Part shown: positions 17,909-27,018 of the stretch, piece by piece
Position numbering within the stretch: the first letter of the stretch is position 1
How the letters are laid out: the number at the start of each line of letters is the position of its first letter
Assembly: GCF_000715205.1 (NCBI RefSeq)
Contig: NZ_JOTP01000002.1
Coordinates: 1 to 64,000, forward strand
Direction: 5' to 3'
DNA length: 64,000 nt
Origin: Bacillus zhangzhouensis
GTDB taxonomy: Bacteria > Bacillota > Bacilli > Bacillales > Bacillaceae
Notes under the pieces: model-generated
Seen by the model: the letters and a program-made list of their open reading frames with translations, nothing else
Told to the model about the DNA's origin: nothing
Databases searched by the model: none
Position numbers and translations under genes: made by a program

Positions 17909-18972
17909 CATTTCTTCCCCCTTTGATATGATGGCATCATAAGTACGACCTTTCCGCATGTACCATTTCTCATGAGTTCAAACCCCTTTTCGAAATCTTC
18001 AAATGGTAGCGTATGGGTGACAACCGGCTGTACATCAATTGTATTCGTTCTTAAAAGCTCTGATACTTGACGCCACGTTTCAAACATTTTTCTCCCCGTG
18101 ATCCCTTGAACAGTTAATCCCCTAAAAACAATTTGATTCGTAATATCAATTGTCACTGGCCGTTCTGGCAAACTCAGTATATTGACTTTCCCTCCATTTG
18201 CACAAGCTTCGAGTGCTTGATTAATCGCAACTGGGTGTCCTGACATCTCACACATCACGTCTGCCCCTTCCATTCGCGTGAGCTGCTTAATCATCGCAAC
18301 AGGATCATCTTTTCCGATATCCACGATATGGTCTGCGCCCATTTTCCTTGCAAGCTCAAGCCTGTATTCGTTTTTATCAACGGCAAACACTTGGACAGCC
18401 CCGGAGGCTTTTGCGACTGCGATCGCCATTAAACCAATTGGTCCGCAGCCAAAAATCGCCACTGATTTACCTGAAACAGATGTGTGCAAAACCGTATGAA
18501 CTGCATTTCCAAGCGGCTCTTGAATGGACGCAAGCTCTACAGGCATTTGGGCTGGATTATGCCACACATTTTGTTCAGGCACCTTCACATATTCAGCAAA
18601 GCAGCCATCAATGTCTACCCCTAAAATCTTTGTTTCACTGCACAAATGCTGCTGGCCTGTTAAACACATATAGCATTGATTACATACAACATGCGTCTCT
18701 GCCGATACAAAGTCCCCTATTTTTGCGCGTGAGACTTGCTTGCCCACTTTGACAACTTCCCCAGTAAATTCGTGTCCGAAAATGTAAGGTGCTTTGACTC
18801 TTCCCTTTGCCCAATCATCCCAATTATAAATATGCACATCTGTTCCGCATATCGATGTGGCTTTCACCTGGATCAATACTTCATGATCATTGATTTCTGG
18901 AATCGGCATGTCTATCAACACCGCTCCGTAAGCGCTTTCTTTTTTAACAATCGCTTTCATCGTTCCACACAT
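17908..18972 (-). CDS. tdh: L-threonine 3-dehydrogenase
   Basis: NAD- and zinc-dependent dehydrogenase that oxidises L-threonine to 2-amino-3-ketobutyrate for Kbl. The 354-residue protein has the catalytic zinc site (SICGTDVHIYNWD, GHEFTGEV), four structural-zinc cysteines (VCNQCYMCLTGQQHLC) and the Rossmann motif GCGPIGLMA. I chose the ATG at 18972, 9 bases after AAGGGG; the TTG at 18981 is in frame but too close to that site. First gene of the tdh-kbl operon. Confidence 0.97.
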   Translation of the reverse strand: MCGTMKAIVKKESAYGAVLIDMPIPEINDHEVLIQVKATSICGTDVHIYNWDDWAKGRVKAPYIFGHEFTGEVVKVGKQVSRAKIGDFVSAETHVVCNQCYMCLTGQQHLCSETKILGVDIDGCFAEYVKVPEQNVWHNPAQMPVELASIQEPLGNAVHTVLHTSVSGKSVAIFGCGPIGLMAIAVAKASGAVQVFAVDKNEYRLELARKMGADHIVDIGKDDPVAMIKQLTRMEGADVMCEMSGHPVAINQALEACANGGKVNILSLPERPVTIDITNQIVFRGLTVQGITGRKMFETWRQVSELLRTNTIDVQPVVTHTLPFEDFEKGFELMRNGTCGKVVLMMPSYQRGKK

Positions 18973-19109
18973 GACGTACAACCCCTTTGTTAAAAAACTT
19001 CTCCCAATCAGATTTTAACACGTCTTATTTTAGTCGTAAACACCACTGTCCACTAGATAGAGACAAATGAACACTCCACATATTTTTTAGGATATTTTTT
19101 TAATAGAAA

Positions 19110-19143
19110 AAAGCAAATCTCCGAATAGAAGGAGATTTGCTTT
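19110..19143 (-). terminator. Intrinsic terminator of the RND exporter gene
   Basis: AAAGCAAATCTCC pairs perfectly with GGAGATTTGCTTT around an 8-base loop, followed by TTTT on the minus strand. It could act in both directions. Confidence 0.88.
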
Positions 19144-19148
19144 AGCTG

Positions 19149-22100
19149 TCAGCGTTTTTTTGAAACGGCAACATATAGGGCCGGCACAATTAATAGTGTC
19201 AGAATTGTTGAGAAAAAGACACCTGACACAATGCAGATTGCAAGCGGCTTAAAGAGTGGATCATTACTTAACGCAACAGGCATAAGGGCAACTAGTGCTG
19301 TAAATGCCGTTAATAAAATGGGTCTAATCCTTGCTCTTCCCGCTTCAATCACTGCTGTCCGTTGATCAAAGCCTAGTTTTCGCCGCTGTTCAATAAATTC
19401 GAACAAGACAACCGCATTTCGAACCACGATGCCAGCTAATGATACAATCCCCATTGTCGCCATAAAGCTGAACGGCGTTTGCGTGACAAACAGCCCGATA
19501 ATAGCTCCTGATATCGCTAAGTAAACGGTTCCTAGCACTAAAAGCGGAAGCATCAATGAATTGAACTGGAAGGCGATCGTCACATAAATGAGCAGCAAGA
19601 CAACCCCAAATAAAAGACTAATTTCAATAAAGAATTGGGTCTGATCTTCATTTTCTCCACCTTGAGAAATGGTCAAATCCTTCGCTGTATCACTTTTTTC
19701 GACTTGATTGACGACTTCTTTCATATCGTCTTTAAATGTATCTGACGTTCCAGGGTACGCCTTTAACGTGATGGTTGGAATACCATTTTCATGTGGAATG
19801 CTCTCGTATTGCTCTGTTTCTTTTTCTTTCACATATCGGCTAAGTGGCTCCAGCGAAGGCATACCACCCTCATTTGTATTCACAGGCACTTTGATTTCCT
19901 TTAGCTTCAGGCCATTTTGATGTGCATCCATATCCTGTTTGACCACTAAATCAATGTCATTTGTTCCTTGTTTAAAGGTACCTAATGGAATTCCTTCTGT
20001 CACAAGACCAAGCTGTCTGCTGACAAACTGAGCGCTGAGTCCGTCCTCTGCCATACGGTCACGGTTTAATTCAAATGAGATGGTTTTTACTGGCTGATTG
20101 ACATCGTCCGTGATCAAGCTTGCCCCATTTTCTTTCATTTCTTTTGTAAGCGTTCTTTTGACATCAATTAGTTTTGAAAAAGAGTCACCCGCAATGGTTA
20201 CAGTCACAGGCGCTCCGGTTGGCGGCCCTTGAACAATGGTTTTCATAAAGATATCAGCATCTTTAAATTTCTCTCGCAAAGGCTCTGTCATACGGTCAAT
20301 CAATGCCTTACTTGTCATCTGATCATTGTCTACTCTCACGACAATCTGACCCGTATGGTCACTTGCATTTGAGATGCTTTCATTAAACAAGTTCGGCAAA
20401 CCACCGCCTGCAAAAATGGCCGTCTCTTCAATGCCTTTTTGCTGTTTGATCTCTTGTTCTATTTTCTCTAGTGTTTCATTTGTTTTGTCTAATGTCGTTT
20501 CACTTGGAAGTGTGACAGTGACAACAACCTCTTTCTTATTCGCCGCAGGGAAAAATTCAAATGGTGTGACGAAGATAAGTAAAAAGGCAAGTGTTGCAAC
20601 AAGCAAACCACTTAATCCAATGAGAAGTGGACGCCTCACGATTTTTGTCAGCACGCGGTCTGCATAAAAATCTGCTAATTTCTTTAATGGAGTGCCTAAG
20701 AATCCCGGCTCCTTTTGAATCTTCTTGTTCTTTCTTTTCCGGTTCGCTGTATATTGATAGACTGGGACAAGTGTCAAAGAAATGACCATAGACGCAAGCA
20801 CAGTTGTCACTAGAACAGACGGTAATGCTCGAATAAATGAACCGTTCGCACCAGATAGGAAAACAAGTGGCAAGAAGGCAAACACAACCGCAAGTGTTGA
20901 TGTCAAAATGGACCCTGCGACCTCTTTCACCCCTGCAATGGTTCCTTTGAGCGGACTTTCGTATTTTTTCATCTGCCTCAAAATATTATCGTTAACGACA
21001 ATGGCATCATCCACAAGTACCCCTAAGGCAATGATAAAGCCAATAATTGAAATTTGATTAAGGTCCACTTGTAAAAATGGCAGCGGAATGGTTCCAATCG
21101 TGATCGATAACGGGATCGCTAGTGAAACGATAAAGGCACCGCCAATGGTGAGACCAAGTGTGGTGACGATAATGACAGCAATGACTGCAACGATGGCTTC
21201 TTTGATTAAATCGTTAAAAATGGCATCTACTTCACTTTTTTGCGAGTAGTAGTCTACCCATTCCACACCATTTGGCAGCTGTTTCTCTTTTTCAACGACA
21301 TCACTGACTTTGTCATACATTTTAGGAATATCAAGCCCTGGTTTTATATTGACTGTAAACGAATAGGCGGGCTTTCCATTATATGAAACAATATCACTTT
21401 TCTCTTTTTCTACTTCTTTTAAGCTGCCAAGCTGACTAATTGTGACTGGCTCTCGATTCGTTTTTGAGAAAAGCTCAATCTTTTTGACTTGATCTAAGCG
21501 GTCATAGGCATCAATGGACAGCTTGACCTTTTCTCCGTCTGCCTGAATGTCACCTAGTGGAGAAGTGTCAAATTCCTGCTTGATGGCATTTGTGACATCG
21601 GTCACATTTAATCCCTCATCCTCAAGCTTACTTGAATCTAAGTTCAATACCGCTTGTTTGTCATTGAAGCCTTTGATGACGACACCGTCAACACCTTTGA
21701 TGTCCTCTACTTTTTCCTTCAACGCACGCAGCGATTCCTGACTTTTTGTTAAGTCAGATGACTTACTCGACACAATCATGTATGAACCAACCGGCACGTT
21801 GCCAAACTCATCCTTTACATCTGGCTCCATCACACCGTCAGGAAAGGAAGATGCTGCACTCGTGGTTTCATTTTTAATTTGACCTGCCACCTTTTGAAAA
21901 TCGGCTTGATCATCAATTTCAAGCACAATATTTGAAAAACCGACGGCAGAAACAGAGCTTGTTTTCTCTACACCATTGATATCAGAAATGGCTGATTCCA
22001 GCTTATTGGTTACATCACTTTCTACCTGTTTTGCATCAGCACCAGGAAAAACAGTGGAGATAGTCACGATATTCGCTTGGAGTTCTGGCAGTTCTCGTTT

Positions 22101-22193
22101 AGGAAGCTGCGTAAAGAGATAGCCTCCGGCAATAAGAACGATAAAAAATAAAATAAAAACAAGCTTTCCTCTTTTCAAAAAAGCTTCAATCAT
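19149..22193 (-). CDS. RND-family efflux transporter (AcrB/HAE1-like)
   Basis: Proton-driven inner-membrane exporter of 1014 residues. The expected topology is visible: one helix near the N-terminus (about 12-30), a large extracytoplasmic domain, a block of helices at about 330-470, a second extracytoplasmic domain, and a final helix block at about 850-1010. The charged helix-4 motif GVLVDDAIVVNDNI (two Asp) is the proton relay. No membrane-fusion gene lies beside it, as is usual in Gram-positives. It is related to but not the same as B. subtilis SwrC, and it does not occur at this place in B. subtilis as I recall it. Substrate unknown. Confidence 0.92.
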   Translation of the reverse strand: MIEAFLKRGKLVFILFFIVLIAGGYLFTQLPKRELPELQANIVTISTVFPGADAKQVESDVTNKLESAISDINGVEKTSSVSAVGFSNIVLEIDDQADFQKVAGQIKNETTSAASSFPDGVMEPDVKDEFGNVPVGSYMIVSSKSSDLTKSQESLRALKEKVEDIKGVDGVVIKGFNDKQAVLNLDSSKLEDEGLNVTDVTNAIKQEFDTSPLGDIQADGEKVKLSIDAYDRLDQVKKIELFSKTNREPVTISQLGSLKEVEKEKSDIVSYNGKPAYSFTVNIKPGLDIPKMYDKVSDVVEKEKQLPNGVEWVDYYSQKSEVDAIFNDLIKEAIVAVIAVIIVTTLGLTIGGAFIVSLAIPLSITIGTIPLPFLQVDLNQISIIGFIIALGVLVDDAIVVNDNILRQMKKYESPLKGTIAGVKEVAGSILTSTLAVVFAFLPLVFLSGANGSFIRALPSVLVTTVLASMVISLTLVPVYQYTANRKRKNKKIQKEPGFLGTPLKKLADFYADRVLTKIVRRPLLIGLSGLLVATLAFLLIFVTPFEFFPAANKKEVVVTVTLPSETTLDKTNETLEKIEQEIKQQKGIEETAIFAGGGLPNLFNESISNASDHTGQIVVRVDNDQMTSKALIDRMTEPLREKFKDADIFMKTIVQGPPTGAPVTVTIAGDSFSKLIDVKRTLTKEMKENGASLITDDVNQPVKTISFELNRDRMAEDGLSAQFVSRQLGLVTEGIPLGTFKQGTNDIDLVVKQDMDAHQNGLKLKEIKVPVNTNEGGMPSLEPLSRYVKEKETEQYESIPHENGIPTITLKAYPGTSDTFKDDMKEVVNQVEKSDTAKDLTISQGGENEDQTQFFIEISLLFGVVLLLIYVTIAFQFNSLMLPLLVLGTVYLAISGAIIGLFVTQTPFSFMATMGIVSLAGIVVRNAVVLFEFIEQRRKLGFDQRTAVIEAGRARIRPILLTAFTALVALMPVALSNDPLFKPLAICIVSGVFFSTILTLLIVPALYVAVSKKR

Positions 22194-22343
22194 TATTTCA
22201 CCTACTTAAATATTTATTTTTGATGAAGTATTTTCAACTTAATCTTAATTTATCATCATGGTGAAAAAATGCAAGCTCTAATATGTAGTTTTTATCTATT
22301 TCACGAACTGAATATGTTATATAAGAAATGTATAGTGGTAAAC

Positions 22344-22377
22344 AAAAACAACCTGCTTACATGATGTAAGCAGGTTG
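22344..22377 (-). terminator. Intrinsic terminator of spoVS
   Basis: CAACCTGCTTACAT pairs with ATGTAAGCAGGTTG, followed on the minus strand by TTTTTGTTT. It lies 18 bp after the spoVS stop codon. Confidence 0.9.
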
Positions 22378-22395
22378 AAAATAATAAAATTAGAA

Positions 22396-22656
22396 TTATC
22401 GTGGCTCAACAATCAGTTTGATTGCTGTTCTTTCTTCTCCATCGATAAGAATGTCAGTAAAGGCTGGAATGCATATCAAATCCACTCCGCTAGGCGCCAC
22501 AAATCCCCTTGCAATGGCGACAGCCTTGACCGCCTGATTCAGCGCTCCAGCACCGATTGCTTGTATTTCTGCTGCACCGCGTTCACGTAAAACGCCAGCT
22601 AATGCTCCTGCTACTGAATTCGGATTTGACTTTGCTGAAACTTTTAAAATTTCCAT
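22396..22656 (-). CDS. spoVS: Stage V sporulation protein S
   Basis: An 86-residue Alba-like protein needed for late sporulation and coat maturation in B. subtilis, where it is driven by sigma-H. The sequence MEILKVSAKSNPNSVAGALA with the conserved glycine/alanine loops is nearly invariant across Bacillus. The gene stands alone: a 202-bp gap with an inverted repeat separates it from ymdB, and it has its own terminator. Confidence 0.98.
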   Translation of the reverse strand: MEILKVSAKSNPNSVAGALAGVLRERGAAEIQAIGAGALNQAVKAVAIARGFVAPSGVDLICIPAFTDILIDGEERTAIKLIVEPR

Positions 22657-22722
22657 TTCTGCTCCCCCTTAAATTTACAATGGATAAGTGAGTGTTCATT
22701 AGAACAATCTTTGTTAGATGAT

Positions 22723-22768
22723 GCTATTTTTTTGAAAATCCATCCCCAAAATGTTTTTCAAAAATAGC
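22723..22768. repeat. Inverted repeat between ymdB and spoVS
   Basis: GCTATTTTT pairs with AAAAATAGC, extended by GAAAA/TTTTC after a 2-base bulge, with a loop of about 16 bases. There is no T-tract beyond the stem on the minus strand. It may be a weak ymdB terminator or a regulatory structure upstream of spoVS. Confidence 0.4.
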
Positions 22769-22858
22769 AGGCTACCTACCATTTTTACTATATTCACGAT
22801 AGAGGGCGCATATTCCTTCTTTCTGATTAATATTTTTCTGAAATAAATATGTGAACAA

Positions 22859-23653
22859 TTATTCAAAGAAAATATGGTCATCATTTATCAAAATTCGATC
22901 AATTTTGACAGCTTTTTTCGACTGTTCGTCAATTTCTACGATCACAGCACTTAATGTAGTGCGTCCTTCTGCAATGTCAAAACGGACAGGAAGGCTCGTT
23001 TTGAATCGTTTAATGATGGTTTCCCGGTCTACCCCTAAAATTCCATCATATGGACCTGTCATTCCAACATCTGAAATATACGCAGTTCCTTTTGGCAATA
23101 CGCGGTTATCTGCTGTTTGAACATGTGTATGTGTACCAACAACACATGATGCACGACCATCTGTATACCAGCCCATTGCTAGCTTTTCACTTGTGGCTTC
23201 ACCATGAAAATCAATAAAAATAAATGGTGTACGTTTGGATGCTTCTGCAATTAATTCATCGACTTTTTGAAATGGACAGTCAATTGGGGGTAAAAAAGTA
23301 CGTCCTTGTAAGTTGATGACAGCCAATTCTTTTCCTTGCTTTTTAATGAAGGTGAGGCCTTTCCCAGGCGTACCTTGCGGGAAGTTGGCTGGACGAACAA
23401 TATTGGCTGCATCATCGATGAAATCGAAAATGTCTCTTTTATCCCATGTATGGTTCCCCATCGTGAGCACGTCAGCTCCTGTTTGCAGCAGCTCGTGATA
23501 GATTTTCTCAGTGAGGCCTTTCCCATGAGCCGCATTTTCTCCATTGACAATTGTAAAGTGCGGCTGATATTTTTTCTTAAGCTTTGGCAAGTATTCTTTC
23601 AGTGTATCTCTGCCAGGTGAACCGACGATATCTCCAACAAATAATATTTTCAT
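22859..23653 (-). CDS. ymdB: Metallophosphodiesterase YmdB
   Basis: A 264-residue calcineurin-like phosphodiesterase acting on 2',3'-cyclic nucleotides; in B. subtilis it influences RNA turnover, biofilm and motility choice. The start MKILFVGDIVGS at 23653 gives the B. subtilis length; upstream codons in frame are not part of the family. Metal-binding motifs are visible: GDIVGSPGR, NGENAAHGKG, GNHTWDKRD, DFHGEATSEK and GTHTHVQTAD. It lies just downstream of rny, with a terminator between them, so readthrough may link the two. Confidence 0.97.
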   Translation of the reverse strand: MKILFVGDIVGSPGRDTLKEYLPKLKKKYQPHFTIVNGENAAHGKGLTEKIYHELLQTGADVLTMGNHTWDKRDIFDFIDDAANIVRPANFPQGTPGKGLTFIKKQGKELAVINLQGRTFLPPIDCPFQKVDELIAEASKRTPFIFIDFHGEATSEKLAMGWYTDGRASCVVGTHTHVQTADNRVLPKGTAYISDVGMTGPYDGILGVDRETIIKRFKTSLPVRFDIAEGRTTLSAVIVEIDEQSKKAVKIDRILINDDHIFFE

Positions 23654-23709
23654 GCGTTTTGAACCCTTTCTCTTATAAATTGATCTTCCTATCAGTGTTG
23701 CATATTTAC

Positions 23710-23742
23710 ACAAAAAAATAAAGCGGCGCTAAGCGCACCGCT
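23710..23742 (-). terminator. Intrinsic terminator of rny
   Basis: AGCGG-GCGC pairs with GCGC-CGCT around TTA (one bulged base), then TTATTTTTTTG on the minus strand. It begins at the rny stop codon. Confidence 0.8.
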
Positions 23743-25305
23743 CTATTTTGCATACTCTACTGCGCGAGTTTCTCGAATGACCGTCACTTTAATGTGACCA
23801 GGGTAATCGAGCTCGTCCTCAATTCGCTTACGAATATCCCTTGCTAGACGGTGAGCTTCAAGATCATTAATTGAATCTGGCTTCACCATAATACGTACTT
23901 CACGTCCAGCCTGTATCGCAAACGATTTTTCAACACCTTCATAAGATTCAGAGATATCTTCTAATTTCTCAAGTCTCCGAATGTAATTTTCAAGCGTCTC
24001 ACTTCTTGCACCAGGGCGTGCTGCAGATAATGCATCAGCTGCCGCAACAAGAACAGCGATAATAGATGTCGGTTCTTGGTCACCGTGGTGAGAGGCAATA
24101 CTGTTGATGACAACAGGATGCTCTTTATATTTCGTCGCAAGCTCAACGCCAATTTCTACGTGGCTTCCTTCTACTTCATGATCAATGGCTTTTCCAATGT
24201 CATGCAGAAGACCTGCTCGTTTTGCAAGCTTTGCATCTTCTCCAAGCTCTGAAGCCATGAGACCTGCAAGATGTGCAACCTCAATCGAATGCTTCAGGAC
24301 ATTTTGTCCATAACTTGTACGGAATTTTAAGCGACCGAGAATTTTGATGAGATCCGGATGCAGACCGTGAACACCGACTTCAAATGTCGTTTGCTCACCC
24401 ATCTCGCGGATATAATCATCGACTTCACGGCGTGATTTTTCCACCATTTCTTCAATTCGTGCAGGATGAATTCGGCCATCCTGGACTAGCTTGTCCAGAG
24501 CTATCCTCGCTGTTTCACGTCTAATCGGATCAAAGCCCGATAATATGACAGCTTCAGGTGTATCATCTATGATCAGGTCAATACCTGTTAGCGTTTCTAA
24601 CGTACGGATATTTCGTCCTTCACGTCCGATAATACGACCTTTCATCTCATCATTTGGAAGATTGACTACAGATACCGTTGTTTCAGCTACATGATCAGCT
24701 GCACAGCGCTGTAACGCAAGTGAAAGAATGTTTTTCGCCTTTTTATCAGCCTCTTCTTTCGCCCGGTTTTCTGATTCTTTCGTCATGACTGCAATGTCGT
24801 GGGAAAGCTCATTTTCAACTTGATCCAGAATGATTTGTTTCGCTTCATCTCGAGTTAGACTAGAAATGCGTTCCAACTCGGCTTTCTGCAAACGAATCAT
24901 ATCATCCACTTTGCTTTCCATCTCTTCAATATGTTGTTGTCGTTCATTCAGAGAATGATCTCTCTTCTCCAACAGGGACTCCCGTTTATCTAAAGATTCA
25001 TCTTTGCGATCAAGATTTTCCTCTTTTTGAAGTAAACGGTTTTCTTGTCTTTGAAGCTCATTACGTCTTTCACGAACTTCTTGCTCCGCCTCTACACGAA
25101 ACGAATGAATTTCATCTTTCGCTTCCAAGAGTGCTTCTTTCTTCAATGCTTCCGCATCACGCTTTGCATCCTCAACAATTTGTTCGGCCATGTTTCTTGC
25201 GCCGGATATTTTTGCTTCTGCAATGGTTTTACGAACAAAGTAGCCAACAACTAAACAGATTAGGCTCAGCAAAATGGAGATGATCGTAAACATCGTAGGC
25301 GACAT
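23743..25305 (-). CDS. rny: Ribonuclease Y
   Basis: Membrane-anchored endoribonuclease that starts mRNA decay and matures many operon mRNAs. The 520 residues show an N-terminal membrane helix (about 5-24), a long Arg/Glu/Lys coiled coil (about 30-200), a KH domain (about 210-270, [21 protein letters not shown]) and an HD domain with [12 protein letters not shown]. Its partner RicA (ymcA) is also in this window. A sigma-A-type promoter lies about 170 bp upstream. Confidence 0.98.
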   Translation of the reverse strand: MSPTMFTIISILLSLICLVVGYFVRKTIAEAKISGARNMAEQIVEDAKRDAEALKKEALLEAKDEIHSFRVEAEQEVRERRNELQRQENRLLQKEENLDRKDESLDKRESLLEKRDHSLNERQQHIEEMESKVDDMIRLQKAELERISSLTRDEAKQIILDQVENELSHDIAVMTKESENRAKEEADKKAKNILSLALQRCAADHVAETTVSVVNLPNDEMKGRIIGREGRNIRTLETLTGIDLIIDDTPEAVILSGFDPIRRETARIALDKLVQDGRIHPARIEEMVEKSRREVDDYIREMGEQTTFEVGVHGLHPDLIKILGRLKFRTSYGQNVLKHSIEVAHLAGLMASELGEDAKLAKRAGLLHDIGKAIDHEVEGSHVEIGVELATKYKEHPVVINSIASHHGDQEPTSIIAVLVAAADALSAARPGARSETLENYIRRLEKLEDISESYEGVEKSFAIQAGREVRIMVKPDSINDLEAHRLARDIRKRIEDELDYPGHIKVTVIRETRAVEYAK

Positions 25306-25473
25306 ATTTTCACCTCCTCTTGCTATGAACTTGGTTTTACAAATAAAGTGTCGGCATGTACATTGTTTTGTGCCTCAACATACAGGGCCTTCACAGGGAA
25401 TGAGATCCTCACTGCCCTTGTCAAGTTTAAATTAGTTATCAATCATGTTAAGAAAAACAAGTGATACATTCCC

Positions 25474-25502
25474 ATTGTAATTGTGTCGGAAATACTTGTC
25501 AA
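25474..25502 (-). promoter_or_regulatory. Sigma-A-type promoter of rny
   Basis: TTGACA (25497-25502) and TACAAT (25474-25479) on the minus strand with a 17-bp spacer. The predicted leader to the rny start is about 160 nt and contains a GC-rich inverted repeat around 25385-25421. Assignment rests on consensus match only. Confidence 0.7.
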
Positions 25503-25603
25503 GCTAGTCAGACTGAGGCGTAAGTCGTTATTTCAAGCGAAGACAGAACTTTTGACCCGCTACTTGTCATGTAATTGTAAAAAAAAGACGCTTTTCAGCG
25601 TCT

Positions 25604-25774
25604 CAGCGTGTAGACAACCCTCGCATTCGGTGTCAGTCCTGCGCGCCGGTGCTCACGAATGTCAAATTCGCTCCGCTCCAGTGCTCGTCCTTCCTAGACT
25701 TCAAAGGTTTTCAATCACGCTGAAAAGAAGACAAAGGGCTAAAATAAAGATCATTTTAGCCCTTTGTCAACAAT
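25604..25774 (+). repeat. Intergenic repeat element, copy A (rny-recA gap)
   Basis: A 171-bp element repeated at 54389-54560 in opposite orientation. The core, 25604-25722, begins CAGCGTG and ends CACGCTG (7-bp inverted ends) and differs from the other copy at about 8 of 120 positions by eye. It is followed by a 15-bp-stem hairpin (25731-25745/25753-25767, GGGCTAAAAT arms). The whole unit is bracketed by two identical 16-bp hairpins GACGCTTTTCAGCGTC at 25587-25602 and 25779-25794, the second serving as the recA terminator. An open frame across it is shared by both copies but has no RBS. Confidence 0.85.
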
Positions 25775-25778
25775 CTAA

Positions 25779-25798
25779 GACGCTTTTCAGCGTCTTTT
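25779..25798 (-). terminator. Intrinsic terminator of recA
   Basis: GACGC pairs with GCGTC around TTTTCA directly at the recA stop codon; the A/T arms extend the stem. The same hairpin is duplicated at 25587-25602 on the far side of the repeat element. Confidence 0.7.
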
Positions 25799-26841
25799 TA
25801 GTCTTTAAATTCCAATTCTTCTTGTCCTTCTTCTTCGGTTGCTTTCACTCCGTTTGTATCCAAACCGTAGTGTTCTCTGATTTGTTCTTGAATCATGAGA
25901 AGGATATCCTTGTTTTCTTTAAGGAATTGTTTCGCGTTTTCGCGGCCTTGTCCAAGACGTTCCTCCTGGTAAGAATACCAAGCTCCGCTCTTTTGTACGA
26001 TATCTAGTTCACTTCCAAGGTCGATGATTTCTCCCTCTTTTGAGATCCCTTCACCGTACATGATGTCTACTTCCGCAATACGGAATGGCGGTGCAACCTT
26101 GTTTTTCACCACTTTAATTCTTGTTTTATTCCCCATAATGTCATTGCCTTGTTTCAGCTGTTCAGCACGGCGCACTTCTAAACGAACAGACGAATAGAAC
26201 TTCAGTGCACGTCCACCAGGCGTTGTTTCAGGGTTACCGAACATGACCCCTACTTTTTCACGAATTTGGTTAATAAAGATGGCAATTGTTTTCGATTTGT
26301 TGATAGCACCTGATAGTTTACGAAGTGCTTGAGACATCAAACGTGCTTGAAGACCAACGTGTGAATCACCCATGTCTCCTTCAATCTCTGCTTTTGGTAC
26401 AAGAGCAGCTACTGAGTCAATGACAACAATATCAACTGCACCACTGCGGACAAGAGCTTCTGCAATTTCAAGTGCTTGTTCTCCTGTATCCGGTTGAGAA
26501 AGTAACAACTCATCGATATTGACACCTAGTTTTTGAGCGTAAACTGGATCTAGCGCATGCTCTGCATCGATAAATGCAGCTTGTCCTCCCTGCTGCTGAA
26601 CCTCAGCAATTGCATGAAGTGCCACTGTCGTTTTACCAGAACTCTCTGGACCATACACTTCAATAATACGGCCGCGAGGATATCCACCTATTCCAAGCGC
26701 AGTATCAAGTGCTAACGAACCACTAGGTACTGTTGAAATACGTGTATCTGTGCGCTCTCCTAGTTTCATAATAGAGCCTTTACCAAACTGTTTTTCTATT
26801 TGTTTAAGAGCCATATCTAAGGCTGCTTGACGATCACTCAT
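25798..26841 (-). CDS. recA: Recombinase RecA
   Basis: Strand-exchange ATPase for homologous recombination and the SOS co-protease that triggers LexA self-cleavage. The 347-residue protein has Walker [10 protein letters not shown] at 64-72, Walker [16 protein letters not shown]-binding loops L1 ([12 protein letters not shown]) and L2 ([18 protein letters not shown]), and an acidic C-terminus. Its promoter carries a LexA box. In B. subtilis pbpX lies between recA and rny; here that place holds only the repeat element. Confidence 0.99.
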   Translation of the reverse strand: MSDRQAALDMALKQIEKQFGKGSIMKLGERTDTRISTVPSGSLALDTALGIGGYPRGRIIEVYGPESSGKTTVALHAIAEVQQQGGQAAFIDAEHALDPVYAQKLGVNIDELLLSQPDTGEQALEIAEALVRSGAVDIVVIDSVAALVPKAEIEGDMGDSHVGLQARLMSQALRKLSGAINKSKTIAIFINQIREKVGVMFGNPETTPGGRALKFYSSVRLEVRRAEQLKQGNDIMGNKTRIKVVKNKVAPPFRIAEVDIMYGEGISKEGEIIDLGSELDIVQKSGAWYSYQEERLGQGRENAKQFLKENKDILLMIQEQIREHYGLDTNGVKATEEEGQEELEFKD

Positions 26842-26877
26842 TCTATTGTTTCCTCCTTTATCAATTCCACTATCTAT

Positions 26878-26945
26878 ACTATACCTTGTTTTACGTCATT
26901 TGCCAAGAAAAAAACGAACACATATTCGATTTTTTCTTGGCAAAT
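26878..26945 (-). promoter_or_regulatory. recA promoter with LexA (DinR) box inside a long inverted repeat
   Basis: On the minus strand TTGGCA (26901-26906) and TATAGT (26878-26883) have a 17-bp spacer. The box CGAACACATATTCG at 26915-26928 matches the Bacillus SOS consensus CGAAC-N4-GTTCG with one change and lies just upstream of the -35. Flanking it, 26898-26914 and 26929-26945 are inverted repeats matching at 16 of 17 positions, so the box is the centre of a 48-bp palindrome whose inner arm contains the -35. Confidence 0.85.
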
Positions 26946-27018
26946 CTTTTAAGAAAAGAGCTGTTTCTATTAGAAAAAACACTCTTTTATAAAGGAGTAA
27001 ACCTAACAAAAAACAAAA

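Noticed and set aside
18278-18993. Several plus-strand open frames opposite tdh, mutS, dapG and other minus-strand genes
   Set aside because: They are antisense to well-conserved genes, lack ribosome sites and have biased composition expected for shadow frames.
19149-22193. RND exporter as SwrC/YerP
   Set aside because: The N-terminal sequence and length differ from SwrC and the location is different; only the superfamily is shared.
25483-26007. A 174-codon plus-strand open frame, and a matching 88-codon minus-strand frame at 54267-54533, sharing a peptide segment
   Set aside because: The shared segment is simply the two copies of the repeat core read in the same frame. Neither has a ribosome site or common start, and the first runs antisense through the end of recA.
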